From assembly GCA_022822375.1 (NCBI GenBank), contig JAJEBU010000052.1, forward strand, positions 1-37,837: a stretch of 37,837 nucleotides of DNA, in the 5' to 3' direction. Source of the stretch: Dehalococcoidia bacterium. Its GTDB lineage: Bacteria > Chloroflexota > Dehalococcoidia > Bin125. The stretch's first letter is position 1; the number at the start of each line of letters is the position of its first letter. The notes beneath the pieces were generated by a model that made no database searches, was not told the origin of the DNA, and worked only from the letters and a program-made list of their open reading frames with translations. Positions 16,356 to 25,093 of this stretch are shown one piece after another. A program made the position numbers and the translations under genes.

Positions 16356-17656
16356 TGCGGTATCAGATCGTCACGTTGGGCTGTCCCAAGAACACGACAG
16401 ACTCGGACCGCATCGCGCGGGCACTCGAGGCCGCGGGGCATCAGGCGGCCGCCGACCGAACGACCGCTGACCTCGTCATCCTCAACACGTGCGGATTCAT
16501 CGACGACGCCCGCGCTGAGTCTCGGCAGGCGGCTGAGCTGCTGGCGGCCGACCGTGCGCCGGACCAACAGGTCATCGTGACTGGCTGCTGGTCGCAGATC
16601 AAGCATGAACAAGTCATCGCCATCGACGGCATCGACGCGGCCTTTGGCATCGAGGCGTGGCGCGACATCGCAGCGTTCAGCGACGCGCAGTCGGTGCTGC
16701 CGATCGAGGCCGAGCGCGATATCCCCGAGACGTCTCTCGCGCTTGGTCCGTCCGCGTATCTCAAGATCTCCGACGGATGCGCGCGGCCGTGCACGTTCTG
16801 CAACATCCCCGCAATCAAAGGACGACAGTTTCGCAGTGCGCCGCCTGATGAGTTGGTGCGCGAGGCGCAGTCACTGGTCTCGCGCGGCGCTCGCGAGATC
16901 GTGTTGGTCGCACAGGACAGCACCGCCTACGGCGCAGAATGGGGTGACGTCAACGGGCTCGCGCGGTTGCTCGAGCGGCTGGCCGCGGAGTCGGGCGCAG
17001 ACTGGCTGCGGCTGATGTACGCCTACCCCGGCTTCGTGACGCCCAGCCTGATCGAGGTGATGGCCAACACGCCGCAGATCTGCCGCTACCTCGATATTCC
17101 GCTCCAGCACGGTGCGGCATCCGTGCTGCGCCGGATGAAGCGGCCCCACAACACCGAGATGGTGCGATCCACGCTCGAGCGTCTACGCATGGCGATGCCC
17201 GACATCGCAATCCGCACCACCTTCATCGTCGGCTTCCCCGCTGAGACGGACGCGGAGTTCGAGCAGCTGCTCGACTTCGTGGAGGAATCGCAGTTCGATC
17301 GGGCTGGGGCCTTCAGCTACTCGCCCCAAGCGGGCACGCCGGCGGCAGCAATGTCCGAGCAGGTTGACGACGCGGTCAAGCAGCAGCGCATGGACGAGCT
17401 GATGGCGACGCTGGCCGACATCTCAGCCGCCAAGAATGAGGCCCAGGTCGGGCGCCGATTGCCGATGCTGGTGGAATCGGAACCAGGCCAGACCACCGAC
17501 GACGGCGAGCCGATCATCGCCGGCCGCACCTACCGCGAAGCGGCTGAGGTCGACGGCCTCGTGTTCGCGTTCGGGGAGGCGAGCCCCGGCGATCTGCGCG
17601 ATGTGGAAATCGTCCAGGCGCTCGGCCATGATCTCTGGGCCGAGACGGTTGACTAG
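16352..17656 (+). CDS. rimO: Ribosomal protein S12 methylthiotransferase RimO
   Basis: Radical-SAM enzyme that adds a methylthio group to the conserved aspartate of ribosomal protein S12. 434 residues, normal for the family. The N-terminal MTTase domain has cluster cysteines Cys11 (TLGCPKNTTDSD), Cys47 (NTCGFIDDA) and Cys79 (TGCWSQ). The radical-SAM motif is C143-x3-C147-x2-C150 (DGCARPCTFCNIPAIKG). The TRAM domain covers the last ~65 residues. The LGCPKNTxDS and RPCTFCNIPxIKG forms separate RimO from MiaB and MtaB. The start overlaps the upstream RodZ-like stop (ATGATG). A rodZ-rimO pairing is a recurrent neighbourhood, commonly with pgsA, which is not present here. Confidence 0.95.
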   Translation: MMRYQIVTLGCPKNTTDSDRIARALEAAGHQAAADRTTADLVILNTCGFIDDARAESRQAAELLAADRAPDQQVIVTGCWSQIKHEQVIAIDGIDAAFGIEAWRDIAAFSDAQSVLPIEAERDIPETSLALGPSAYLKISDGCARPCTFCNIPAIKGRQFRSAPPDELVREAQSLVSRGAREIVLVAQDSTAYGAEWGDVNGLARLLERLAAESGADWLRLMYAYPGFVTPSLIEVMANTPQICRYLDIPLQHGAASVLRRMKRPHNTEMVRSTLERLRMAMPDIAIRTTFIVGFPAETDAEFEQLLDFVEESQFDRAGAFSYSPQAGTPAAAMSEQVDDAVKQQRMDELMATLADISAAKNEAQVGRRLPMLVESEPGQTTDDGEPIIAGRTYREAAEVDGLVFAFGEASPGDLRDVEIVQALGHDLWAETVD

Positions 17657-17946
17657 AGCGCGATCGATTCCGTCGCCACCTCGCCGACCTGACAGTCGAG
17701 CCGGAGTTCCTCGATGAACGCCAGGACCTGTTGGGCCGTGGCGTGCGATACTTGCGCGTCCGACGACACGGTGGCGAAGGCCAACGCCGCGCGGCTCGGG
17801 TCGTTCTGGTCGCCCACTTCGGCCGCCGCGACGGGGAATTTGTTCCGCGTCCGAGACATCACCTGGCGGATCACCGACCGCTTCTCCTTCAGCGAGGCCG
17901 ACTCGAAGATCAGCAGCTCGACCGTCAGCACGGTCAGATGAGTCAT
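17653..17946 (-). CDS. DUF503 (YlxP-like) protein
   Basis: A 97-residue small protein of the DUF503 family: VLTVELLIFESASLKEKRSVIRQVMSRTRNKFPVAAAEVGDQ is the diagnostic N-terminal half, and the rest matches the short alpha/beta fold. In other bacteria ylxP lies between infB and rbfA and has been tied to ribosome maturation, so a translation-related role is plausible. Its stop overlaps that of rimO head-on (the shared CTAG at 17653-17656), and its ATG overlaps the mtaB stop by 4 nt (17943-17946), so it is translated as the second gene of an mtaB operon. Confidence 0.88.
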   Translation of the reverse strand: MTHLTVLTVELLIFESASLKEKRSVIRQVMSRTRNKFPVAAAEVGDQNDPSRAALAFATVSSDAQVSHATAQQVLAFIEELRLDCQVGEVATESIAL

Positions 17947-19214
17947 GCGAGCACGCGCCCGACCAACGCGCCGTCCGCGACCGACTCGATGGCGACGCTA
18001 CGCAGTTGGTTGGTCAGGTCTCGCGAGTCGTCCACGCGGCAGGGCAGATACGTATCGGTCAGGCCGCTGTCCGTGCCCTCGAAGAGGACGGAATGCAACT
18101 CGCCGACCTGCGCCGCCAGGGCGTCCGCGCGATACCGCCGGCCAAGTGTTCGCAGCTCGGCGGCGCGCTCCCGCTTGACGGCGGGCGGCACGTTGTCATC
18201 GAGCAGCGACGCCGAAGTATGCGGCCGTTGGGAGTACGGGAAGACGTGGACGTCGGTGAAGCGAACTGCGTCCATGACCGCCAGCGTCGCGCGGTGATCG
18301 TCAGCCGTCTCGCCGGGAAAGCCGGCGATGATGTCCGTCGTGATCGACGCGCCGGATACAGCGGCGCGGATATCCGAGACGGCCTGAACGAACCGCTCAG
18401 CGCGGTAACGCCGCCGCATCCGATCCAGCACGACGTCCGAGCCGCTCTGCAACGCCAAATGGAAGTGTCTGCAGAGGCGCGCGTCGTCCCAGCAGGCGAG
18501 CAGCTCGGGCGTGATGTCCTGCGGCTGGATTGACGAGTAGCGGATGCGCGGCGCATCGGTCTGCGCGAGGAGCGCGTTGATCAGCGCCGCGGCCGACGTA
18601 CCGTCCGCTCGGTCGCGGCCGTATGCCCCGGGTTGTGTGCCGGTCAGGACGATCTCCTGTACGCCCGCTGCCACTCGCTCGCGTGCCATCGAGACGATCT
18701 CCGCGATCGGTACCGCCCGCTCGCGGCCGCGCACATAGGGCACGATGCAGAAGGCGCAGACATCGTCGCATCCTTCCTGAATCTTGAGGAAGGCGCGGGT
18801 GCGGCCGGTCTGCGTCGGACGCGGGCGCGCTCCAACATTCGGAGCGTGATCGAGCGCCTCAAGCAGCGCCGAGGCGGCCTCGCCCTTGCGTAGATTTCCC
18901 ACGATCTGCACATTGCCCAGCTCGTTGCCCAGCCGCGTGAGCGCCGCGCCGTCGCGCTCCGCGTAGCAGCCCGTGACGATGACTGGGGCGTCGGGCGACA
19001 GTTTGCGCGCCAGGCGTATCAACCGCCGCGCCTTGCGATCGGCCACGTGCGTGATCGTGCAGGTGTTGATCAGATAGGCGTCCGCTGGCGCCGGGCGGTC
19101 CGTCGTGACGCAGCCCTGCCGCTGCAGCTGACGCGCGGCCGACTGCGTTTCGGCCTGGTTCAGCTTGCAGCCCAGCGTCAACGCGGCGACGACGGGACGG
19201 TTCGAGTCGTGCAT
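17943..19214 (-). CDS. mtaB: tRNA t6A37 methylthiotransferase MtaB
   Basis: Radical-SAM methylthiotransferase converting t6A37 to ms2t6A37 in tRNAs reading ANN codons. 423 residues. MTTase domain: TLGCKLNQAETQ (Cys16), INTCTITHVADRKAR (Cys52), TGCYAER (Cys83). Radical-SAM motif: C149-x3-C153-x2-C156 (EGCDDVCAFCIVPYVRGRERAVP). The LGCKLNQxE and NTCTxTxxAxxKxR forms point to MtaB and not MiaB. A short TRAM-like end (about 360-423) closes the protein. The ATG at 19214 has no ribosome site but TATCGT 8 nt upstream, so it may be leaderless. Confidence 0.93.
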   Translation of the reverse strand: MHDSNRPVVAALTLGCKLNQAETQSAARQLQRQGCVTTDRPAPADAYLINTCTITHVADRKARRLIRLARKLSPDAPVIVTGCYAERDGAALTRLGNELGNVQIVGNLRKGEAASALLEALDHAPNVGARPRPTQTGRTRAFLKIQEGCDDVCAFCIVPYVRGRERAVPIAEIVSMARERVAAGVQEIVLTGTQPGAYGRDRADGTSAAALINALLAQTDAPRIRYSSIQPQDITPELLACWDDARLCRHFHLALQSGSDVVLDRMRRRYRAERFVQAVSDIRAAVSGASITTDIIAGFPGETADDHRATLAVMDAVRFTDVHVFPYSQRPHTSASLLDDNVPPAVKRERAAELRTLGRRYRADALAAQVGELHSVLFEGTDSGLTDTYLPCRVDDSRDLTNQLRSVAIESVADGALVGRVLA

Positions 19215-19221
19215 GGGACAC

Positions 19222-19230
19222 TACGATACT
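19222..19230. promoter_or_regulatory. Overlapping divergent -10 elements, mtaB versus the 41-aa gene
   Basis: Plus strand reads TACGATACT, offering TACGAT (19222-19227) or GATACT (19225-19230) for the small gene at 19254. Minus strand reads TATCGT (19228-19223) 8 nt before the mtaB ATG. The two -10 elements occupy the same bases, as at the proB divergent gap. Confidence 0.45.
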
Positions 19231-19253
19231 GACAGCAGCCGAAGGAGGCTCGC

Positions 19254-19379
19254 ATGGTGGAGATTGGCCTGGCAATTCTGTTCGTCAGCATTCTGATCGG
19301 CGCTGACCGTGGGCGCTACGACACGATCAACGAGAAGATGCGCGATTTCGTGGACTGGCTCGACCGTCCCGAGGAGTAA
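19254..19379 (+). CDS. Small 41-residue hydrophobic-N-terminus protein
   Basis: A short gene with a near-perfect ribosome site (AAGGAGG, 5 nt before ATG). The product starts MVEIGLAILFVSILIG, a hydrophobic run of about 15 residues, then has a charged helix (DTINEKMRDFVDWLDRPEE). It looks like a small membrane-associated protein with a cytoplasmic amphipathic tail. I do not recognise a family. It is the first gene after a divergent promoter and is followed by a second small membrane protein and glycerate kinase on the same strand, suggesting one unit. Coding status rests on the ribosome site, clean stop and non-random composition. Confidence 0.6.
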   Translation: MVEIGLAILFVSILIGADRGRYDTINEKMRDFVDWLDRPEE

Positions 19380-19406
19380 CCGCGCCGCCGCGCGGCTGAA
19401 ATCGCA

Positions 19407-19595
19407 GTGAACAGCTTCGTCCTCGTCATCCTCGTGCTCGGCGTGTTCACGCTCTTCTGGATGAAGGGCTGGATCAACGTGGGCGGGGTCATGTCGCTGT
19501 ACCGCAAGATTCGGCTCGCCGCGCTGCTCTGGGCAGCGGTCATCTTGACCATCGGCATCCTGCGCATCCTCGGCGTCGGCGGCGAGGGATTCTGA
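19407..19595 (+). CDS. Small membrane protein, two predicted TM helices
   Basis: A 62-residue protein starting at GTG. Two hydrophobic segments, about 3-20 (SFVLVILVLGVFTLFWM) and about 38-57 (LAALLWAAVILTIGILRILG), are joined by a short loop with GWINVGG and a basic patch (YRKIR), which by the positive-inside rule faces the cytoplasm. No family is recognised. It ends 4 nt before the glycerate kinase ATG, so the two are probably co-translated. No clear ribosome site precedes the GTG, which leaves the start somewhat uncertain. Confidence 0.55.
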   Translation: MNSFVLVILVLGVFTLFWMKGWINVGGVMSLYRKIRLAALLWAAVILTIGILRILGVGGEGF

Positions 19596-19599
19596 CCGC

Positions 19600-20736
19600 A
19601 TGCGTCCGCGTCGGGTGGTCATTGCTCCGCAGGAGTTCAAGGGCAGCCTCGATGCGGTGACCGCCGCGAGCGCGATCGAGCGCGGCGTGCGGCGCGTCTT
19701 GCCCAACGTCCGCTGCGACCAGGCGCCCGTCGCCGACGGCGGACCCGGCACCGTCGACACCATCGTCCTCGCTGCACACGGCCGGACGTCGCTGGCTCGG
19801 GTCGACGGGCCGCTCGGCGCTCCCGTCGACGCCCGCTGGGGCAGGATCGACGACGGCCGAACCGCCGTGATCGAGATGGCCGCCGCTGCGGGTTTGACCC
19901 TGCTGGACTCCTCAGAGCTCGACCCTCGCCGAGCCTCGACGTTCGGTGTCGGGCAACTGATCACGCACGCCCTCGATGCGGGCGTGGAGCGGATCTTGAT
20001 CGGGGTCGGCGGATCGGCCACCAACGACGGCGGCGCCGGCATGGCTGAGGCGCTGGGTGCGCTGTTCCTGGATGACGATGGTCAGCGGCTGCCGCCGGGC
20101 GGCGCGGCGCTCGCCACGCTGGCCCGCATCGACGTATCAGCGCTTGATCCCAGACTGCGCCGCGTTTCCCAGCGCGTCCTGTGCGACGTGCAGAATCCGC
20201 TGCTCGGCGCTGAAGGCGCGAGCGCGATCTATGGGCCCCAAAAGGGCGCAGACGCGCAGACGGTGGCAGAGCTCGACCGAGCGCTGGCCAACTTCGCCGC
20301 CATCGTCGAGCGGCACCTCGACGTCCGCGTCGCCGACGTACCAGGCGGCGGAGCCGCGGGTGGACTGGCCGCCGGTCTGATCGCATTCTGCGGCGCAGAG
20401 CTGCAGTCGGGCTTCGACGCCGTGTCGGACGCCGTCCAGCTGCGGGAGCGCATTGCTGCGGCTGACCTCGTGATTACAGGCGAGGGCCGACTCGATCGTC
20501 AGTCGTCCTATGGCAAGACGACGGCTGGCGTTGCATCGTTGGCGTCTGATGCAGGCGTGCCGTGCGTCGCGATTGCCGGACTGGTGGATGACCGCGCTGA
20601 TGCGATGCAGAGCCTCGGGTTGGCGGATGTCGAGCAGTCGGCGCCGACCGACATGGCATTGGCGCAGGCGATGACGCAGGCCGAGCCGCTGCTCTGCGAT
20701 GCGGCGGCGCGAGTCGTGCAGCGTGGGCTCTCGTAG
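19600..20736 (+). CDS. Glycerate kinase (GarK/GlxK type)
   Basis: Phosphorylates D-glycerate, feeding glycolate, tartrate or serine-derived carbon into glycolysis. 378 residues, the usual length. Matching family segments: VVIAPQEFKGSLDAVTAASAI at the N-terminus (commonly APDSFKGS; here Q-E replaces D-S), PVADGGPGTVDTIV, GVGGSATNDGGAGMAEALGA (the glycine-rich catalytic loop), CDVQNPLLGAEGASAIYGPQKGA, and ITGEGRLDRQSSYGKTTAGVASLA near the end. The last motif holds the conserved aspartate and lysine. Whether the product is 2- or 3-phosphoglycerate cannot be told from sequence. It converges with the metalloprotease gene, 7 nt apart. Confidence 0.93.
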   Translation: MRPRRVVIAPQEFKGSLDAVTAASAIERGVRRVLPNVRCDQAPVADGGPGTVDTIVLAAHGRTSLARVDGPLGAPVDARWGRIDDGRTAVIEMAAAAGLTLLDSSELDPRRASTFGVGQLITHALDAGVERILIGVGGSATNDGGAGMAEALGALFLDDDGQRLPPGGAALATLARIDVSALDPRLRRVSQRVLCDVQNPLLGAEGASAIYGPQKGADAQTVAELDRALANFAAIVERHLDVRVADVPGGGAAGGLAAGLIAFCGAELQSGFDAVSDAVQLRERIAAADLVITGEGRLDRQSSYGKTTAGVASLASDAGVPCVAIAGLVDDRADAMQSLGLADVEQSAPTDMALAQAMTQAEPLLCDAAARVVQRGLS

Positions 20737-20743
20737 CGCGTGA

Positions 20744-21178
20744 TCAGCCCAGATACTGCTGGCGATGCTCGCGTTGGCGGATGGCGCCACGCACGACATT
20801 CTGACGCCTCGGCGGAGCGATCCCGATCTCGTCCAGACGGTCGTCGGAGATGCCGAAGTGGTGGGCGACCTCGTGCAGCACCGTCTCGCGCACTTGCTCG
20901 ACGACCTCGTCCTCGCTTCGGCAGATGCTCTCGATGGGCTCCTGGTAGATCATGATGCGATCAGGCAGCGTCTCGCCGTACCAGGCACGATTCGTCAACG
21001 GCTGCCCGACGTAGAGACCGAGCAGCGTCTGGCGCGGCCCGAGTCCGAGCGATTCCCGTTCTTCCTCCGTCGGCTGGTTGCGCAGCAGGACGACGACGTT
21101 GTCCATGCGCGCGGCCAACTCGTCGGGGATTTCGTCCAGTGCGCGCTGGACCAGTCGGCGGAAGCGGGAGCGTCGCAT
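20744..21178 (-). CDS. Metallopeptidase family protein (zincin, MPN-less minimal type)
   Basis: A 144-residue minimal zincin of the family once called DUF1025. The zinc motif is complete: H102-E103-V-A-H106-H-F-G109-I-S-D112, i.e. HExxHxxGxxD, with the family's preceding acidic helix (EDEVVEQVRETVL). The N-terminal FRRLVQRALDEIPDELAARMDNVVVLLRNQPT is also diagnostic. No signal peptide is present, so it is cytoplasmic. Substrate unknown; the family is widespread in Actinobacteria and Chloroflexota. It follows the penicillin-binding protein gene by 4 nt on the same strand and is probably co-transcribed. Confidence 0.87.
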   Translation of the reverse strand: MRRSRFRRLVQRALDEIPDELAARMDNVVVLLRNQPTEEERESLGLGPRQTLLGLYVGQPLTNRAWYGETLPDRIMIYQEPIESICRSEDEVVEQVRETVLHEVAHHFGISDDRLDEIGIAPPRRQNVVRGAIRQREHRQQYLG

Positions 21179-21182
21179 GCGC

Positions 21183-23564
21183 TCAGGGTACCCAGCCGTT
21201 GAGAATGGCGCCTTCGAGCACGCGGCGGACGATGGGGCCGGCGTCGTCCGATCCTGAGCGGCCGTCGTCGAGCACGACCGTCACGACCAGCTGCGGCTCC
21301 TCGAAGTTGGCCCACGCGGAGAACCAGGCGTGAGTGCCGATTGGCTGGTCGTCCTCCGCGTCCGTCTCATCTGCTTGCGCATCCTCTGCCTGGGCCTCCG
21401 ATTGCTGCTGATCATCTTCGTCCTCCGCGTCCTGCTCGTCTTGCTCGGCAACTTGTTCCAAGCTCTGTGGGTCGTTGACGAGGTCCTCGGTGGTGCCGGA
21501 CTTGCCGGCGATGCGCAGCGGGCTGCCCTGGAACACGTAGTAGCCCGTGCCGTAGGGCTGCGAGACCGTCGTGCGCAGAGACGCCTGCAGCTGTTCCAGG
21601 GTCTCTCGCGAGACCGGCAGCACGGAGATCGAGCGACGCTCGAGCAGTTGTGGCGGGCTGCTGGAAGCTTCGATCGACTGCACGATCATCGGTGTGCCGA
21701 CCACGCCGTTGGTGGCCAGCGCGGCGTAGGCGTTGGCGACTTGCAGCACGGTCACGGCGACGTAGCCCTGTCCGATGCTCATGTTCAGCGTGTCGCCGGT
21801 GTACCAGGCGTCGTCCAGCTGGTCGCGCTTCCACTCGGGACTGGGAATGAGGCCGGGCTGCTCGTCCAACCCGATGATTCCGGTCAACTGACCGAAGCCA
21901 AAGCCGGACGCCGCCGACGGCAAGATCGTGTCGTCCTGGCGGTCCAGTTCCAGGCCCAACTCGAAGAAGACCGTGTTGCAAGATTCGGCCAGCGCCTGGG
22001 CCAGCGTGATGCGGCCTTGGTCCACCTCTTTCCAGTTGCGTAGCGGCGTATCGCCGATCTTCGTCCAGAGCGCCGGACACGACACGCGGTCGGTGATTTC
22101 GAAGCCGCCGCCCTCCAGCGCCGCCGCCAGGGTGATCGCTTTGAACGTCGACGCCGGCGGATAGAGCTGCTCGATCGCACGATTGATGAACGGTTGCCGG
22201 TCGTCGAAGAAATACGTCTCGTACTCTTCCTCCGTGACGCCGTCGACGATCGTGTTGGGGTCGATGCGCGGATACGAGGCCATGGCCAGGATGTGTCCTG
22301 AGCGGGGGTCGATGGCGACCGTCGCGCCTGGTTGGTCGCCCAGCGCCGACTCGGCCAACTGCTGGACGCGGATGTCCAGCGTGAGGCGGATGTCCGCGCC
22401 GTCCACGGCGGGTCGATTGATGATCTCCCGCACGGGACGGCCGATCTGGTCGATGACCAGCAGGCTGCCGCCGCGCTTGCCCGCCAGCACGCGCTCAAAG
22501 GACTGCTCAACCCCCGAGTTGCCGACCCAATCACCGGCGCGGTAGCCCTCGACGTACCAGGCATCGAGCTCCTCCGGGTTGATCTCGCGCAGATAGCCCA
22601 CGACGTGCGTCGCGGAGTCGGCGAAGGGATAGAAGCGCTGCGTCCGGCGTGAGAGCAGGATTCCTTGCGCGGATAACTGTTCGAACTCCGCAATCACCTC
22701 GGGCGCGGTATCGAAGGGCAGCTTGGCGACCTCGATGTACGGAGACGCCACGTCCTGATAAATCAATGCGCGAACATCCGCCTCTTCGATCTGCAAGCGG
22801 TTGACGAAGAAGTCAATCACCCAGGCCTCATCGGTGATGGCGTCCCAATCGACACCGACCGTGACGATCTCCGCTTCGCCCGCAAGCACTGCGCCGTTGC
22901 GGTCGAGAATCTGCCCGCGTTGCGGCGACTGCACATGCACCGAGATCAGCGTGCCGGGCGTGCCGAGCCCGGAGAAGATCAGCTCCGGCGTCCAATAGAC
23001 GACCCAGTGCGGCTGGCGCAGGACGGGCGCCTGCACGATCTCTTCGATCTCGCCGAAGAACGTGGTCTGATAGCGCAAGATGACCTCGTGAGACGAGGCG
23101 TTTTCATTCTCCTGCGGAATCAGCTCCCAGCTGAAGCCGTTGATCGTGGCCTCGGCCCAGATGTCGCGGTAGCGCTGCTGGAATCCATCGATGTCGATCA
23201 GCTCGCGCGTCTCTCGCGCGGTGCGCTCGTAGGCGTCGGACAGATTTCCGCTGGCGACGAGATGGAAGAAGCTCTGCACCGCAAAGCGGGAGCTTGGCGG
23301 TGCGACTTCGAGATCTTCGAGGCGCTCTGGCGGTGGCGTGTAGACGAGCGGCGCCTCGGACGATGCGCCGCTGTTGGCCGCGTCGTCGGGCTGCTCGTCC
23401 TCAGCGTCCGCCTGTGGCGGCGGCGGGAAGTACTCCGAGAGGTCGCGATCCGACTCACCGCCAAAGACGCAGCCGCAGCAGATTGCGGCCCAGGTGAGCA
23501 GCAGCACCAGTGTCGCAATGGCTCGACGTTCTCGACGTTCCAGCACGTGTGGCATGCCCTGCAT
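21183..23564 (-). CDS. Class B penicillin-binding protein (transpeptidase with NTF2-like N-domain)
   Basis: Peptidoglycan DD-transpeptidase anchored by an N-terminal hydrophobic segment (AIATLVLLLTWAAICCGCVFGG) and a proline/acid-rich linker. Next comes an NTF2-like MecA_N-type domain (FAVQSFFHLVASGNLSDAYER), then the PBP dimerisation domain starting RGQILDRNGAVLA, and the transpeptidase domain. Numbering from ATG 23564, the catalytic triplets are S472-T-F-K475, S528-C-N530 and K688-S-G690, all intact. Right after KSG lies a roughly 45-residue acidic low-complexity insert (about 693-740) before the final strands. Other possible starts are GTG 23630, GTG 23582 and ATG 23555. The domain order resembles MecA/PBP2a and PBP3-type enzymes. 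~790 residues. Confidence 0.9.
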   Translation of the reverse strand: MQGMPHVLERRERRAIATLVLLLTWAAICCGCVFGGESDRDLSEYFPPPPQADAEDEQPDDAANSGASSEAPLVYTPPPERLEDLEVAPPSSRFAVQSFFHLVASGNLSDAYERTARETRELIDIDGFQQRYRDIWAEATINGFSWELIPQENENASSHEVILRYQTTFFGEIEEIVQAPVLRQPHWVVYWTPELIFSGLGTPGTLISVHVQSPQRGQILDRNGAVLAGEAEIVTVGVDWDAITDEAWVIDFFVNRLQIEEADVRALIYQDVASPYIEVAKLPFDTAPEVIAEFEQLSAQGILLSRRTQRFYPFADSATHVVGYLREINPEELDAWYVEGYRAGDWVGNSGVEQSFERVLAGKRGGSLLVIDQIGRPVREIINRPAVDGADIRLTLDIRVQQLAESALGDQPGATVAIDPRSGHILAMASYPRIDPNTIVDGVTEEEYETYFFDDRQPFINRAIEQLYPPASTFKAITLAAALEGGGFEITDRVSCPALWTKIGDTPLRNWKEVDQGRITLAQALAESCNTVFFELGLELDRQDDTILPSAASGFGFGQLTGIIGLDEQPGLIPSPEWKRDQLDDAWYTGDTLNMSIGQGYVAVTVLQVANAYAALATNGVVGTPMIVQSIEASSSPPQLLERRSISVLPVSRETLEQLQASLRTTVSQPYGTGYYVFQGSPLRIAGKSGTTEDLVNDPQSLEQVAEQDEQDAEDEDDQQQSEAQAEDAQADETDAEDDQPIGTHAWFSAWANFEEPQLVVTVVLDDGRSGSDDAGPIVRRVLEGAILNGWVP

Positions 23565-23638
23565 GTCCGGCCCGTCGCTCACCCCGCTGCTTGACAGCTT
23601 ATCAGGAAACGTGATTGGGGACGCTTCCACCGCGCCAG

Positions 23639-23666
23639 ATGACGCCTGCGACGCACGCGTTAGACT
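23639..23666 (+). promoter_or_regulatory. Candidate promoter for acyl-CoA dehydrogenase
   Basis: ATGACG (23639-23644, weak -35), a 16-nt spacer and TAGACT (23661-23666, 4 of 6 to TATAAT). Predicted start near 23673, leaving a leader of about 45 nt with GAGGGG before ATG 23717. Confidence 0.35.
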
Positions 23667-23716
23667 GATTGGAAATCGTGCACCATACTCGGCGTTTCGC
23701 AGAGGGGATTGAGCAG

Positions 23717-24892
<1,176 letters not shown>

Positions 24893-25093
24893 CGAATCCT
24901 CGTCTGCGCCGACTCACCCCACGACCAACCCGCAACCCCCGTGAGCGGATTCCTCCTCTCACGCGGTCGCGTCGGTATCGCACGCGTTGCTAAACCGACT
25001 CTGTCATCGATGGGCGCGGAACCTGAGCCGTGCTGTGCGCGTCTTGTCTGTAGAACCCAATAGATTGACCCATACAAGCTGGGGGAATCTGCC

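Noticed and set aside
24893-25093. Hidden small gene or RNA in the 201-nt gap between acyl-CoA dehydrogenase and the propeller gene
   Set aside because: No frame with a ribosome site, no tRNA-like fold and only weak 5-bp stems were found.
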